Assembly (NCBI RefSeq): GCF_004342485.1
Contig: NZ_SMBU01000010.1
Span: 1 to 64,000 of the forward strand
Length of the DNA stretch: 64,000 nt
Reading direction: 5' to 3'
Origin: Roseateles saccharophilus
Lineage (GTDB): Bacteria > Pseudomonadota > Gammaproteobacteria > Burkholderiales > Burkholderiaceae_C
Numbering within the stretch: the stretch's first letter is position 1; each line of letters opens with the position of its first letter. Positions 29,742 to 39,399 of the stretch are shown piece by piece. The translations under genes were made by a program, and so were the position numbers. The notes under the pieces are model-generated. The model saw only the letters and a list, made by a program, of their open reading frames with translations. It was not told the origin of the DNA and did not search any database.

Positions 29742-30127
29742 GCAGCCCGCAAGACAACCCCCACAAGGGCCGCACCGGCCTGGACCGCATCATCCACGCC
29801 GCCGGCTACTCCTGGGCCGGGCTCAAGGCCGCCTACTCCGGCGAAAGCGCCTTCCGCCAGGAGACCTGGCTGTGCATCCTGGCTGCGCCGCTGGCCTTCT
29901 GGCTGGCCAAGACCTGGGAGCAGGCCGCACTGCTGCTGGGCTCGCTGCTGGTCGTCATCATCGTGGAACTGCTGAACTCCGCCATCGAGGCCGTCGTCGA
30001 CCGCGTGTCCTTCGAGCGGCACGAGCTGTCCAAGCGCGCCAAGGACATCGCCAGTGCCGCCGTGCTGATGGCGCTGCTGCTGGCCGCCGGCGTCTGGGGC
30101 GCCGCCATCTGGCAGCACCTGCGCTGA
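29738..30127 (+). CDS. dgkA: Diacylglycerol kinase
   Basis: A small inner-membrane kinase that phosphorylates diacylglycerol to phosphatidate. At 129 aa it matches the prokaryotic family (E. coli 122). It has the signature ELLNSAIEAVVDR (near 75) with the catalytic Glu, three membrane helices, and ESAFRQE before TM1. The ATG overlaps the RDD stop. Ending an ECF sigma operon with a lipid-recycling enzyme suggests envelope-stress output. Confidence 0.95.
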   Translation: MSSPQDNPHKGRTGLDRIIHAAGYSWAGLKAAYSGESAFRQETWLCILAAPLAFWLAKTWEQAALLLGSLLVVIIVELLNSAIEAVVDRVSFERHELSKRAKDIASAAVLMALLLAAGVWGAAIWQHLR

Positions 30128-30146
30128 GGATGCAACACTGCGGGCC

Positions 30147-30938
30147 ATGCGCAGGGCCCGAAGCTTCCAACTGCTGCACTCCGGCATGGCCGGCGTGCAG
30201 GCCGTCGCTGCCGACTCCGCGCATGCCTTCGGCCGCCACACGCATGAGGAATTCGGCATCGGCCTGATCGAGCGCGGCGCACAGAAGTCGGCCAGCGGGC
30301 GCGGCGTCGTCGAGGCCGGCGCGGGCGACCTGATCACCGTCAACCCGGGTGAGGTGCACGACGGCAAGCCCTTCGACGCCTCGGGGCGACGCTGGCGCAT
30401 GCTCTATGTCGAGCCGGCCCGCCTGATGGAAGCCGCGGCCGACGTCATGCCGGGCGGCCAATTCGAGTTCAGCGCACCGGTCATCCGCGACGCAACACTG
30501 GTCGCGCGCTTTGCCACGTTGTTCCAGGCGGCCACGGCGGCGCAAGGCGAGGGCTTGCACGCGGAGACCGCCCTGCTGGCCTTCATCGCCGGCCTGCTGC
30601 AGCATGCGCCGCGCGAGCGCCCTGCCCTCGTCGCCGGCGTCCACGCGGCCCGCGAGCGCATGGATGACGACCCCATGGCCACGTCGACGCTCGCCACCAT
30701 GGCCGCTACGGCCGGCCTGAGCCGCCACCAGTTCCTGCGGGCCTTCACCCGCCTGACCGGCCTGCCTCCGCATGCCTATCTGCTGCAGCGTCGCGTGCAA
30801 CAGGCGCGCCGGCTCATCCTTTCCGGCCTGCCGCTGGCCGAGGCCGCCGGGGCCAGCGGCTTCGCCGACCAGAGCCATATGACGCGCTGCTTCGTGCGCA
30901 GCTTCGGCCTCACGCCGGGCGCGCTGGCGCCGGCCTGA
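30147..30938 (+). CDS. AraC-family transcriptional regulator
   Basis: A 263-aa regulator. The N-terminal cupin-like ligand domain covers about 25-100 (HTHEEFGIGLIERG, LITVNPGEVHDGKP), and the C-terminal double helix-turn-helix covers about 165-260 (LATMAATAGLSRHQFLRAFTRLTGLPPHAYLLQRRVQQARRLI). It stands just before a LysE exporter in the same direction (64 bp), the common AraC-LysE arrangement in which the regulator controls the exporter. Confidence 0.92.
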   Translation: MRRARSFQLLHSGMAGVQAVAADSAHAFGRHTHEEFGIGLIERGAQKSASGRGVVEAGAGDLITVNPGEVHDGKPFDASGRRWRMLYVEPARLMEAAADVMPGGQFEFSAPVIRDATLVARFATLFQAATAAQGEGLHAETALLAFIAGLLQHAPRERPALVAGVHAARERMDDDPMATSTLATMAATAGLSRHQFLRAFTRLTGLPPHAYLLQRRVQQARRLILSGLPLAEAAGASGFADQSHMTRCFVRSFGLTPGALAPA

Positions 30939-31002
30939 AATTTCGTTCAAGACGGCGCCCTCGCGGCGCCGCAGCATGGCCCTCCCCTGAAGGAGCGCCT
31001 GC

Positions 31003-31614
31003 ATGAACATCGAATTCCTGACCGTCTCGCTGCTCGTCGTCGCCTCGCCCGGCACGGGCGCGGCGGTGACCATCGCCACCGGCCTGTCGCGCGGCACGCG
31101 CACGGCACTGGTGGCGGCCCTCGGCTGCACGCTGGGCATCGTGCCGCACATGCTGGCGGCCGTGACCGGCCTGGCGGCGCTGCTGCACGCCAGCGCGCCG
31201 GCCTTCGAGGCGGTCAAGTTCGCCGGCGCGGCCTATCTGCTCCTTCTCGCATGGATGACCTGGCGGGAGCGGGGCGTGCTGGAGCTGAAGGCCGACGACG
31301 CCGAACGCTCGGACTGGCAGGTCGTCCGGCACGCCGTGATGGTGAACCTGCTCAACCCCAAGCTGTCGATGTTCTTCGTGGCCTTCCTGCCGCAGTTCAT
31401 CGCCCGGGACGAGGCTGCGCCGACGCTGGCGATGCTGGAACTCTCGGCCATCTTCATGGCGATGACCTTTGCGGTCTTCGCCGTCTACGGCACCTTCGCG
31501 GCGCGCATGCGCGAACGGGTGCTGGGCAGCCCGGCCGTGATGGCCTGGCTCAGGCGCAGCTTTGCGGCGACCTTCGTGGCGCTGGGCGCCAAGCTGGCCC
31601 TGACACAGCGATAG
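31003..31614 (+). CDS. LysE-family amino-acid exporter
   Basis: A 203-aa inner-membrane protein with about six hydrophobic segments. It has the family start FLTVSLLVVASPGTGAAVTIATGLSRG (usually PGP; here PGT), and NLLNPKLSMFFVAFLPQF near 115-135. A ribosome-binding AGGAG lies 8 nt before the ATG. Substrate is unknown; RhtB/LysE relatives export amino acids or small metabolites. Confidence 0.9.
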   Translation: MNIEFLTVSLLVVASPGTGAAVTIATGLSRGTRTALVAALGCTLGIVPHMLAAVTGLAALLHASAPAFEAVKFAGAAYLLLLAWMTWRERGVLELKADDAERSDWQVVRHAVMVNLLNPKLSMFFVAFLPQFIARDEAAPTLAMLELSAIFMAMTFAVFAVYGTFAARMRERVLGSPAVMAWLRRSFAATFVALGAKLALTQR

Positions 31615-31841
31615 TGCGTATTTGGGGCCGAGCGCCGGGCCGCCCCAAGCCGGCCCGTCGGGCGATGTGCGAGCGGCTCGAAGCCGCGAGCGTCGCCGTC
31701 CCCTCGGGGGCTGAGGCCGGACACAAGGCGCCCTGTGGGCGGCTTGTGCCTGCCGAAGAGCTGCGGCGCAAGTCGCAGCGCGGTCTGCAAGACCGATTGG
31801 GCTCGCACGCGTTCAGCGGCGAGACCAGGCGAGGGGCTCGT
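31615..31841. other. Intergenic stretch with repeat-like GC-rich dyads
   Basis: No gene is recognisable in 227 bp. It contains several imperfect inverted motifs, e.g. GAGCGGCT/AGCCGCGAGC around 31669-31692 and CCCCTCGGGGG near 31702. The character resembles the other intergenic stretch at 54047-54160, but no shared long word was found by eye. Confidence 0.35.
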
Positions 31842-33878
<2,037 letters not shown>

Positions 33879-33880
<2 letters not shown>

Positions 33881-35048
33881 GGGGAACAGCAAATCAGCGA
33901 ACGAGACCGGCATTGTCATTCGGGTCGACGAATCGCCCGAGGCCTTGCCGCAAGACCGTTGGGACGCCCTGCTTTCCACCCAGGCGCGGCCGACGCCCTT
34001 CATGCGCCTGGCCTATCTGCGCGCGCTGCATGCCAGCGGCAGCGCCGTGAGCAAGACCGGCTGGCGGCCGCAGTTCGTGTCGCTGTGGCGCGGAGATGAG
34101 CTGATCGCCGCCTGCCCGGCCTGGCTGAAGACCCACAGCTACGGCGAATACGTGTTCGACTGGGCCTGGGCCGACGCCTACCATCGCCATGGCCTGAGCT
34201 ACTACCCCAAGCTGCTGGTGGCCGTGCCCTTCACGCCCGTGCCGGGCAGCCGGCTGCTGGCCGTAGACGACGCGGCCCGCACGCTGCTGGCCCAGGCGCT
34301 GCGCGCGCTGGCCAAGGAAACCGAGGCCTCGTCGCTGCATGTGCTGTTCGGCGACGAGGCCGACCAGGCCGCGCTGGCCGCCGCCGGCTGCACCGCGCGG
34401 GCCGGCGTGCAGTTTCACTGGACCACCCAGGGTGACGCCGACTTCGCCGCCTTCCTCGCGAGCCTGCAGCGCGACAAGCGCAAGAAGATCCAGCAGGAGC
34501 AGCGCCGCGTGCGCGAGGCCGGCGTCACGTTCGAGGCCCGCGAGGGCGCGGCCATCACGCCCGAGGACTGGGACTACTTCTACCGCTGCTACCAGCTCAC
34601 CTACCAGGCCCACCACAGCAAGCCCTATCTGAGCCGCGACTTCTTCGCCCGCATGGCGGCCGACATGCCCGAGCACTGGCTGCTGTTCACGGCCCGCCGT
34701 GCGGGCGAGCGCGTGGCGGCCTCGCTGATCGCGCTGGACCCCGCGCGCCGCGCCGCCTTCGGCCGCTACTGGGGCGCGACCGAGCACGTCCCCTGCCTGC
34801 ACTTCGACGCCTGCTACTACCAGCCGCTGGCCTGGTGCATCGCCCAGGGCTACGAGCGCTTCGAGGGTGGCGCCCAGGGCGAACACAAGATGGCGCGCGG
34901 CCTGCTGCCCACGCCGACCGCCTCCAGCCACTGGCTGGCCCACCCGGCCTTCGCCGACGCGGTCAACGACTTCCTGGCCCGCGAGGGCGCGGCCATGGCC
35001 GGCTACATCGACGAGCTGAACGAACACGCGCCCTACAAGACCGCGTAA
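33879..35048 (+). CDS. GNAT/FemAB-like acyltransferase (peptidogalycan-type, DUF482)
   Basis: A 389-aa protein. The central and C-terminal parts (YWGATEHVPCLHFDACYYQPLAWCIAQGYERFEGGAQGEHKMARGL, about 300-350) match the GNAT-fold family once called peptidogalycan biosynthesis proteins. No signal or membrane segment. The start ATG at 33879 has AAGGGCGAGG 5 nt upstream, inside the nadE coding sequence. Substrate unknown. Confidence 0.8.
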
Positions 35049-35058
35049 GCGGGCTCGT

Positions 35059-35090
35059 CAAAGCAAAAGGCGCCGCAGATGCGGCGCCTT
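35059..35090. terminator. Bidirectional terminator between the acyltransferase gene and ppa
   Basis: AAGGCGCCGC (35067-35076), loop AGAT, GCGGCGCCTT (35081-35090). On the minus strand TTTTGCTTTGA follows, which makes it a good terminator for ppa. Confidence 0.8.
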
Positions 35091-35110
35091 GAGCGGGGCG
35101 GCAAGGCCGA

Positions 35111-35641
35111 TCAGGCCTTGTTGTAGTTCACCATGCCTTCGGTGATCTCGCGCTTGGCGGAGTCCGGGCCTTCCCAGCCCTTGACCTTGACCCACTTGCC
35201 CTTCTCCAGATCCTTGTAGTGCTCGAAAAAGTGCTGGATGGCCTGCAGGCGCATCGGGTTCACGTCCTCGATCTTTTCCCAGTGGCTGTACATCGGCAGG
35301 ATCTTGTTGGTCGGCACGGCCAGCAGCTTGGCGTCGCCACCAGCCTCGTCGTCCATCATCAGCACGCCGAGCGGCCGGCAGGTCACCACGACGCCGGGCG
35401 ACAGCGCGAACGGGGTGATGACCAGCACGTCCACCGGGTCGCCGTCGTCCGCCAGCGTCTTGGGGATGTAGCCGTAGTTGCACGGGTAATACATCGGCGT
35501 GGTCAGGAAGCGGTCGACGAACAGAGCGCCGGTTTCCTTGTCGACCTCGTACTTGATCGGGTCGGCATTCATCGGGATTTCGATGATGACGTTGAACTCG
35601 TCGGGCGCCTTGGCGCCGGGGGACACGTTGTGCAGGCTCAT
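35111..35641 (-). CDS. ppa: Soluble inorganic pyrophosphatase (family I)
   Basis: It hydrolyses cytoplasmic pyrophosphate and drives biosynthetic reactions. The 176 aa match E. coli (175). Metal-binding Asp residues lie in [10 protein letters not shown] and [14 protein letters not shown], with [18 protein letters not shown] near the start. The ATG at 35641 gives MSLHNVSPG; upstream extension is unlikely. It is divergent from the membrane pyrophosphatase hppA, 151 bp apart. Confidence 0.97.
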   Translation of the reverse strand: MSLHNVSPGAKAPDEFNVIIEIPMNADPIKYEVDKETGALFVDRFLTTPMYYPCNYGYIPKTLADDGDPVDVLVITPFALSPGVVVTCRPLGVLMMDDEAGGDAKLLAVPTNKILPMYSHWEKIEDVNPMRLQAIQHFFEHYKDLEKGKWVKVKGWEGPDSAKREITEGMVNYNKA

Positions 35642-35792
35642 GGTCGTCGTTGTAGTGCTAAGGAAAACCCGGATTCTAGTTTTATGGGTAAACGCTCCCC
35701 TTACACGCCCGACCCGGCCCTTAAGCTCCGCCGCGCAAGCCCCTGCAGACCGCTTGGGGCCATAGATCACACGCACCTGAGGAGACTTGTTC

Positions 35793-37979
35793 ATGTCGAC
35801 GGAGATGGCGCTGTATTTCGCGCTGGCCTGCGGCCTCGCGGCCGTTCTTTATGGTTTCATTCAACGCAGCTGGATCCTGAGCCAGGACGCCGGCAATGCC
35901 CGCATGCAGGAGATCGCCACGGCGATCCAGCAGGGTGCCGCCGCCTACCTGGGACGGCAGTACCGCACCATCGGCATGGTGGGCGTCGTGCTCGCCATCG
36001 CGATCGCGGTGTCGGGCCTGGGCAAGACGACGGCCATCGGCTTCGTCATCGGCGCGGTGCTGTCGGGCATCTGCGGCTTCATCGGCATGAACATCTCGGT
36101 GCGCGCCAACGTGCGCACCGCGCAGGCCGCCTCCAAGGGCATAGGCGCTGCGCTTGACGTCGCCTTCAAGGGCGGCGCCATCACCGGCATGCTGGTCGTG
36201 GGCCTGGGCCTGCTGGGCGTGGGCGGCTTCTACATGGCCATCGGCGGCGGGCATGACAGCCAGGCGCTCAAGCCCATGCTGGGCCTGGCCTTCGGCTCGT
36301 CCCTCATCTCCATCTTCGCCCGACTGGGCGGCGGCATCTTCACCAAGGGCGCCGACGTGGGTGCCGACCTGGTCGGCAAGGTCGAGGCCGGCATCCCCGA
36401 GGACGACCCGCGCAACCCGGCCGTCATCGCCGACAACGTGGGCGACAACGTCGGCGACTGCGCCGGCATGGCCGCCGACCTGTTCGAGACCTACGCCGTC
36501 ACGCTGATCGCCGCGATGGCGCTGGGTGCGCTGATGGTGACGGGCTCGAGCGCCCTGGCCGGCGTGGTCTACCCGCTGGCCCTGGGCGGCGTGTCCATCA
36601 TCGCCTCCATCATCGGCTGCTACTTCGTCAAGGCCAGCGACGGCATGAAGAACGTGATGCCGGCGCTGTACAAGGGCCTGATCGTGGCCGGTGTGCTGAG
36701 CCTGATCGCCTTCTTCTTCGTCACCAAGGCGATGTTCCCCGGCAGCATCGAGCTGACCGGCGGTGGCACGACCAACGCGATGGCCCTGTTCGGCGCCTGC
36801 GCCGTGGGCCTGGTGCTGACGGCCGCGATGGTCTGGATCACCGAGTACTACACCGGCACGCAATACCACCCGGTGCAGCACGTCGCCCAGGCCTCCACCA
36901 CCGGCCACGGCACCAACGTCATCGCCGGCCTGGGCGTGTCGATGAAGTCCACCGCCTTCCCGGTGCTCTTCGTCTGCGCCGCCATCTACTCGGCCTATAT
37001 GCTGGCCGGCCTCTACGGCATCGCCGTGGCCGCCACCTCCATGCTGAGCATGGCCGGCATCATCGTCGCGCTGGACGCCTACGGCCCCATCACCGACAAC
37101 GCCGGCGGCATCGCCGAGATGGCCGAACTGCCCGCCGCTGTGCGCGACATCACCGACCCGCTGGACGCCGTGGGCAACACCACCAAGGCCGTCACCAAGG
37201 GCTATGCCATCGGCTCGGCCGGCCTCGCAGCCCTGGTGCTGTTCGCCGACTACACGCATGCGCTGGAAGCACGCGGCATGCATGTCAGCTTCGACCTGAG
37301 CGACCACAAGGTCATCCTCGGCCTCTTCATCGGCGGCCTGATCCCCTATCTGTTCGGCGCGATGGCGATGGAAGCGGTGGGCCGTGCGGCCGGTGCGGTC
37401 GTCGTCGAGGTGCGCAAGCAGTTCGCCGACGGCGCCATCATGGCCGGCCAGCGCAAGCCCGAGTACGGCGCCGCGGTCGACATGCTGACCACGGCGGCGA
37501 TCAAGGAAATGATCGTGCCCTCGCTGCTGCCGGTGGCCGCACCCATCATCGTCGGCCTCGTCCTCGGCCCGGCGGCCCTCGGCGGCCTGCTGATGGGCAC
37601 CATCGTGACGGGCCTGTTCGTCGGCATCTCCATGTGCACCGGCGGCGGCGCCTGGGACAACGCCAAGAAGCTGATCGAGGAAGGCTTCACCGACGACAAG
37701 GGCGTGCTGCACAAGAAGGGCAGTGAGGCGCACAAGGCCGCCGTCACCGGCGACACCGTGGGCGACCCCTACAAGGACACCGCCGGCCCGGCCGTGAACC
37801 CGCTGATCAAGATCATCAACATCGTCGCCCTGCTCATCGTGCCGCTGCTGCCGATGACGGCCGGCAGCAAGGCGCCCGAGCCCATGCCGGTGCCGGTGCC
37901 GGTCGCCGCCGTGGCGGCCAGCGAGCCTGCTCCCGCGGCCAGCATGGCCGAGCTGCCCGCCTCGGCGGCCTCGCAGTGA
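35793..37979 (+). CDS. hppA: Membrane-bound proton-translocating pyrophosphatase
   Basis: It couples pyrophosphate hydrolysis to ion pumping across the inner membrane. The 728 aa have about 16 membrane helices. The substrate motif is [20 protein letters not shown] (near 190), followed by [19 protein letters not shown]. The motif [10 protein letters not shown] has Lys where K+-dependent enzymes have Ala (GNTTAA), so this is most likely a K+-independent H+ pump. ATG at 35793 has GGAGA 8 nt upstream. The last 38 residues, rich in Pro, Ala and Val, extend beyond the usual end. Confidence 0.95.
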   Translation: MSTEMALYFALACGLAAVLYGFIQRSWILSQDAGNARMQEIATAIQQGAAAYLGRQYRTIGMVGVVLAIAIAVSGLGKTTAIGFVIGAVLSGICGFIGMNISVRANVRTAQAASKGIGAALDVAFKGGAITGMLVVGLGLLGVGGFYMAIGGGHDSQALKPMLGLAFGSSLISIFARLGGGIFTKGADVGADLVGKVEAGIPEDDPRNPAVIADNVGDNVGDCAGMAADLFETYAVTLIAAMALGALMVTGSSALAGVVYPLALGGVSIIASIIGCYFVKASDGMKNVMPALYKGLIVAGVLSLIAFFFVTKAMFPGSIELTGGGTTNAMALFGACAVGLVLTAAMVWITEYYTGTQYHPVQHVAQASTTGHGTNVIAGLGVSMKSTAFPVLFVCAAIYSAYMLAGLYGIAVAATSMLSMAGIIVALDAYGPITDNAGGIAEMAELPAAVRDITDPLDAVGNTTKAVTKGYAIGSAGLAALVLFADYTHALEARGMHVSFDLSDHKVILGLFIGGLIPYLFGAMAMEAVGRAAGAVVVEVRKQFADGAIMAGQRKPEYGAAVDMLTTAAIKEMIVPSLLPVAAPIIVGLVLGPAALGGLLMGTIVTGLFVGISMCTGGGAWDNAKKLIEEGFTDDKGVLHKKGSEAHKAAVTGDTVGDPYKDTAGPAVNPLIKIINIVALLIVPLLPMTAGSKAPEPMPVPVPVAAVAASEPAPAASMAELPASAASQ

Positions 37980-38000
37980 AGCCCAGGTAAGTCCCGACTC

Positions 38001-38025
38001 AACGGCCCCTTCGCGGGCCGTTTTT
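38001..38025 (+). terminator. Rho-independent terminator of hppA
   Basis: AACGGCCC (38001-38008) pairs with GGGCCGTT (38015-38022), followed by TTTTT. It begins 22 bp after the hppA stop. Confidence 0.85.
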
Positions 38026-38055
38026 CATGGTGGCCCCAGGGCAGAATCGCAGTTC

Positions 38056-38907
38056 ATGGCGAGCACGGCGATCACGAGGCACGAACTGACGCGGCGACGC
38101 GAGCAATTGCAGGATCTGCGGCGCTACCTCGCCGTGCTGGAAGCCGACCACGACGGCGCCCGCGCCAAGCTGCTGGGCTTTCAGCTGCGCTACCTGGAGG
38201 CCCTGGGCCCGCTGATGCGCGAGCTCGACGAACTCGAGGCCCAGCTCCACCAGGCCACCGCCCTGCTGTCGGATGCGCTGAAGCGCCAGGGCGTGGACGC
38301 CCCCGTGCCGGCCACGCAGCGTGCCAAGGCCTGGCCCGACATCCCCGCCCTGCCCGAGGCCGTGCCCCTGCCGCCCGAGCCCACCGGCCCGCTGACCGAC
38401 CTGCCGCCGCCCAGCCTGAAGACGCTGTACCGGCGCGCGGCCATGCGCTTCCACCCCGACCTGGCGCCCTCGGGCCCCGAGCGTGAGGTCTGCGAGCAGC
38501 GCATGATGGTCGTCAACGAGGCCTATGCCAGCGGCGACCGCAGCCGGCTCGAAACCCTGCTGCTGGCCGCCGGCGAGCTGCCCGAGAAGGTCATCGGCGG
38601 CCCGGCCGACGCGGTGCGTGCCTGGCTGGGCCTGTGCGAGCACATGGTGCAGGGCCGCATCCGCATCGTGCAGGCGCAGACCCTGGTGCTGCAGAACCTG
38701 CAGATGCACCAGCTGCGCATCGCCATAGAGCGCGCCGAAACCGGCGGCATGCGCCCGCTGGACATCATGGCCGCGCGGCTGCGCGCGCAGATCACGGAGC
38801 GCCGCCAGGAGCTCTACATCGGCGAACGCCTGGGCGGCGATGCGAGACTGGCGGCGGATTTTTTGCGCAAGCGCTATCAGCGATTGACGGGCTTGGGGCT
38901 GGGCTGA
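38056..38907 (+). CDS. J-domain protein with coiled coil
   Basis: A 283-aa cytoplasmic protein. Residues 1-90 form a long helical coiled coil (HELTRRREQLQDLRRYLAVLEAD). After a Pro-rich linker comes a J-domain, about 115-165: LKTLYRRAAMRFHPDLAPSG with the HPD tripeptide that stimulates DnaK. Helices follow. It lacks the Gly/Phe and zinc-finger regions of DnaJ, so it is a class III-type co-chaperone. Its client is unknown. Confidence 0.8.
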   Translation: MASTAITRHELTRRREQLQDLRRYLAVLEADHDGARAKLLGFQLRYLEALGPLMRELDELEAQLHQATALLSDALKRQGVDAPVPATQRAKAWPDIPALPEAVPLPPEPTGPLTDLPPPSLKTLYRRAAMRFHPDLAPSGPEREVCEQRMMVVNEAYASGDRSRLETLLLAAGELPEKVIGGPADAVRAWLGLCEHMVQGRIRIVQAQTLVLQNLQMHQLRIAIERAETGGMRPLDIMAARLRAQITERRQELYIGERLGGDARLAADFLRKRYQRLTGLGLG

Positions 38908-38954
38908 GCGCTTCGGCCTGCCCAGCCACCGAGGTCGGCCTCCGGCTTGTTCGA

Positions 38955-39368
38955 TCAGCCGTCGTTCTCGGTCGTCGGGTCCGGTGTAGGCACCAGCTTG
39001 ACGACATTACCAGCCGCGTCCAGCTGCACGAAGATGAGCACCGTACCGCGCCAGGTTCCCAAGTTCACCGTGATCGCCACGGAACCGCCCAATGCCAGCA
39101 GCAGATTGTCACCCTGCGGAACGGGTGAGCTGTTGTCGAGGGTGTGGGTGACCGCAGCCCAGAGGCGCAGTTGCGTGGCGTCGCCGGTCTGGGTGAAGCG
39201 GATGCTGTCATACGACGGCTTGGCAGCGGGAATGACCAGCGGCGAGCTCATAGGCTTGCCCTGCGGGTCGAAGTAGAGAAAGTAGGGCTGGTTGTTACCG
39301 TCAAAACCGGCAGTCAGGGTGACCGGGTAGGGGTTCTTGGTGGTCCCGAGCGATGTGTCAGTAGACAT
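38955..39368 (-). CDS. Small hypothetical protein downstream of a Ser/Thr kinase
   Basis: A 137-aa protein not confidently recognised. AAAGGA precedes the ATG at 39368 by 7 nt. No signal peptide or membrane helix. The composition is beta-prone (YPVTLTAGFDGNNQPYFLYFD; VAITVNLGTWRGTVLIFVQLDAAGNVVKLVP), suggesting a small all-beta fold. It follows the kinase gene by 31 bp on the same strand, so it is likely co-transcribed and could be a substrate or effector of the kinase. That is inference. Confidence 0.65.
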   Translation of the reverse strand: MSTDTSLGTTKNPYPVTLTAGFDGNNQPYFLYFDPQGKPMSSPLVIPAAKPSYDSIRFTQTGDATQLRLWAAVTHTLDNSSPVPQGDNLLLALGGSVAITVNLGTWRGTVLIFVQLDAAGNVVKLVPTPDPTTENDG

Positions 39369-39399
39369 CGGCGATCCTTTGAGAAAGCACAGCGGCGCA

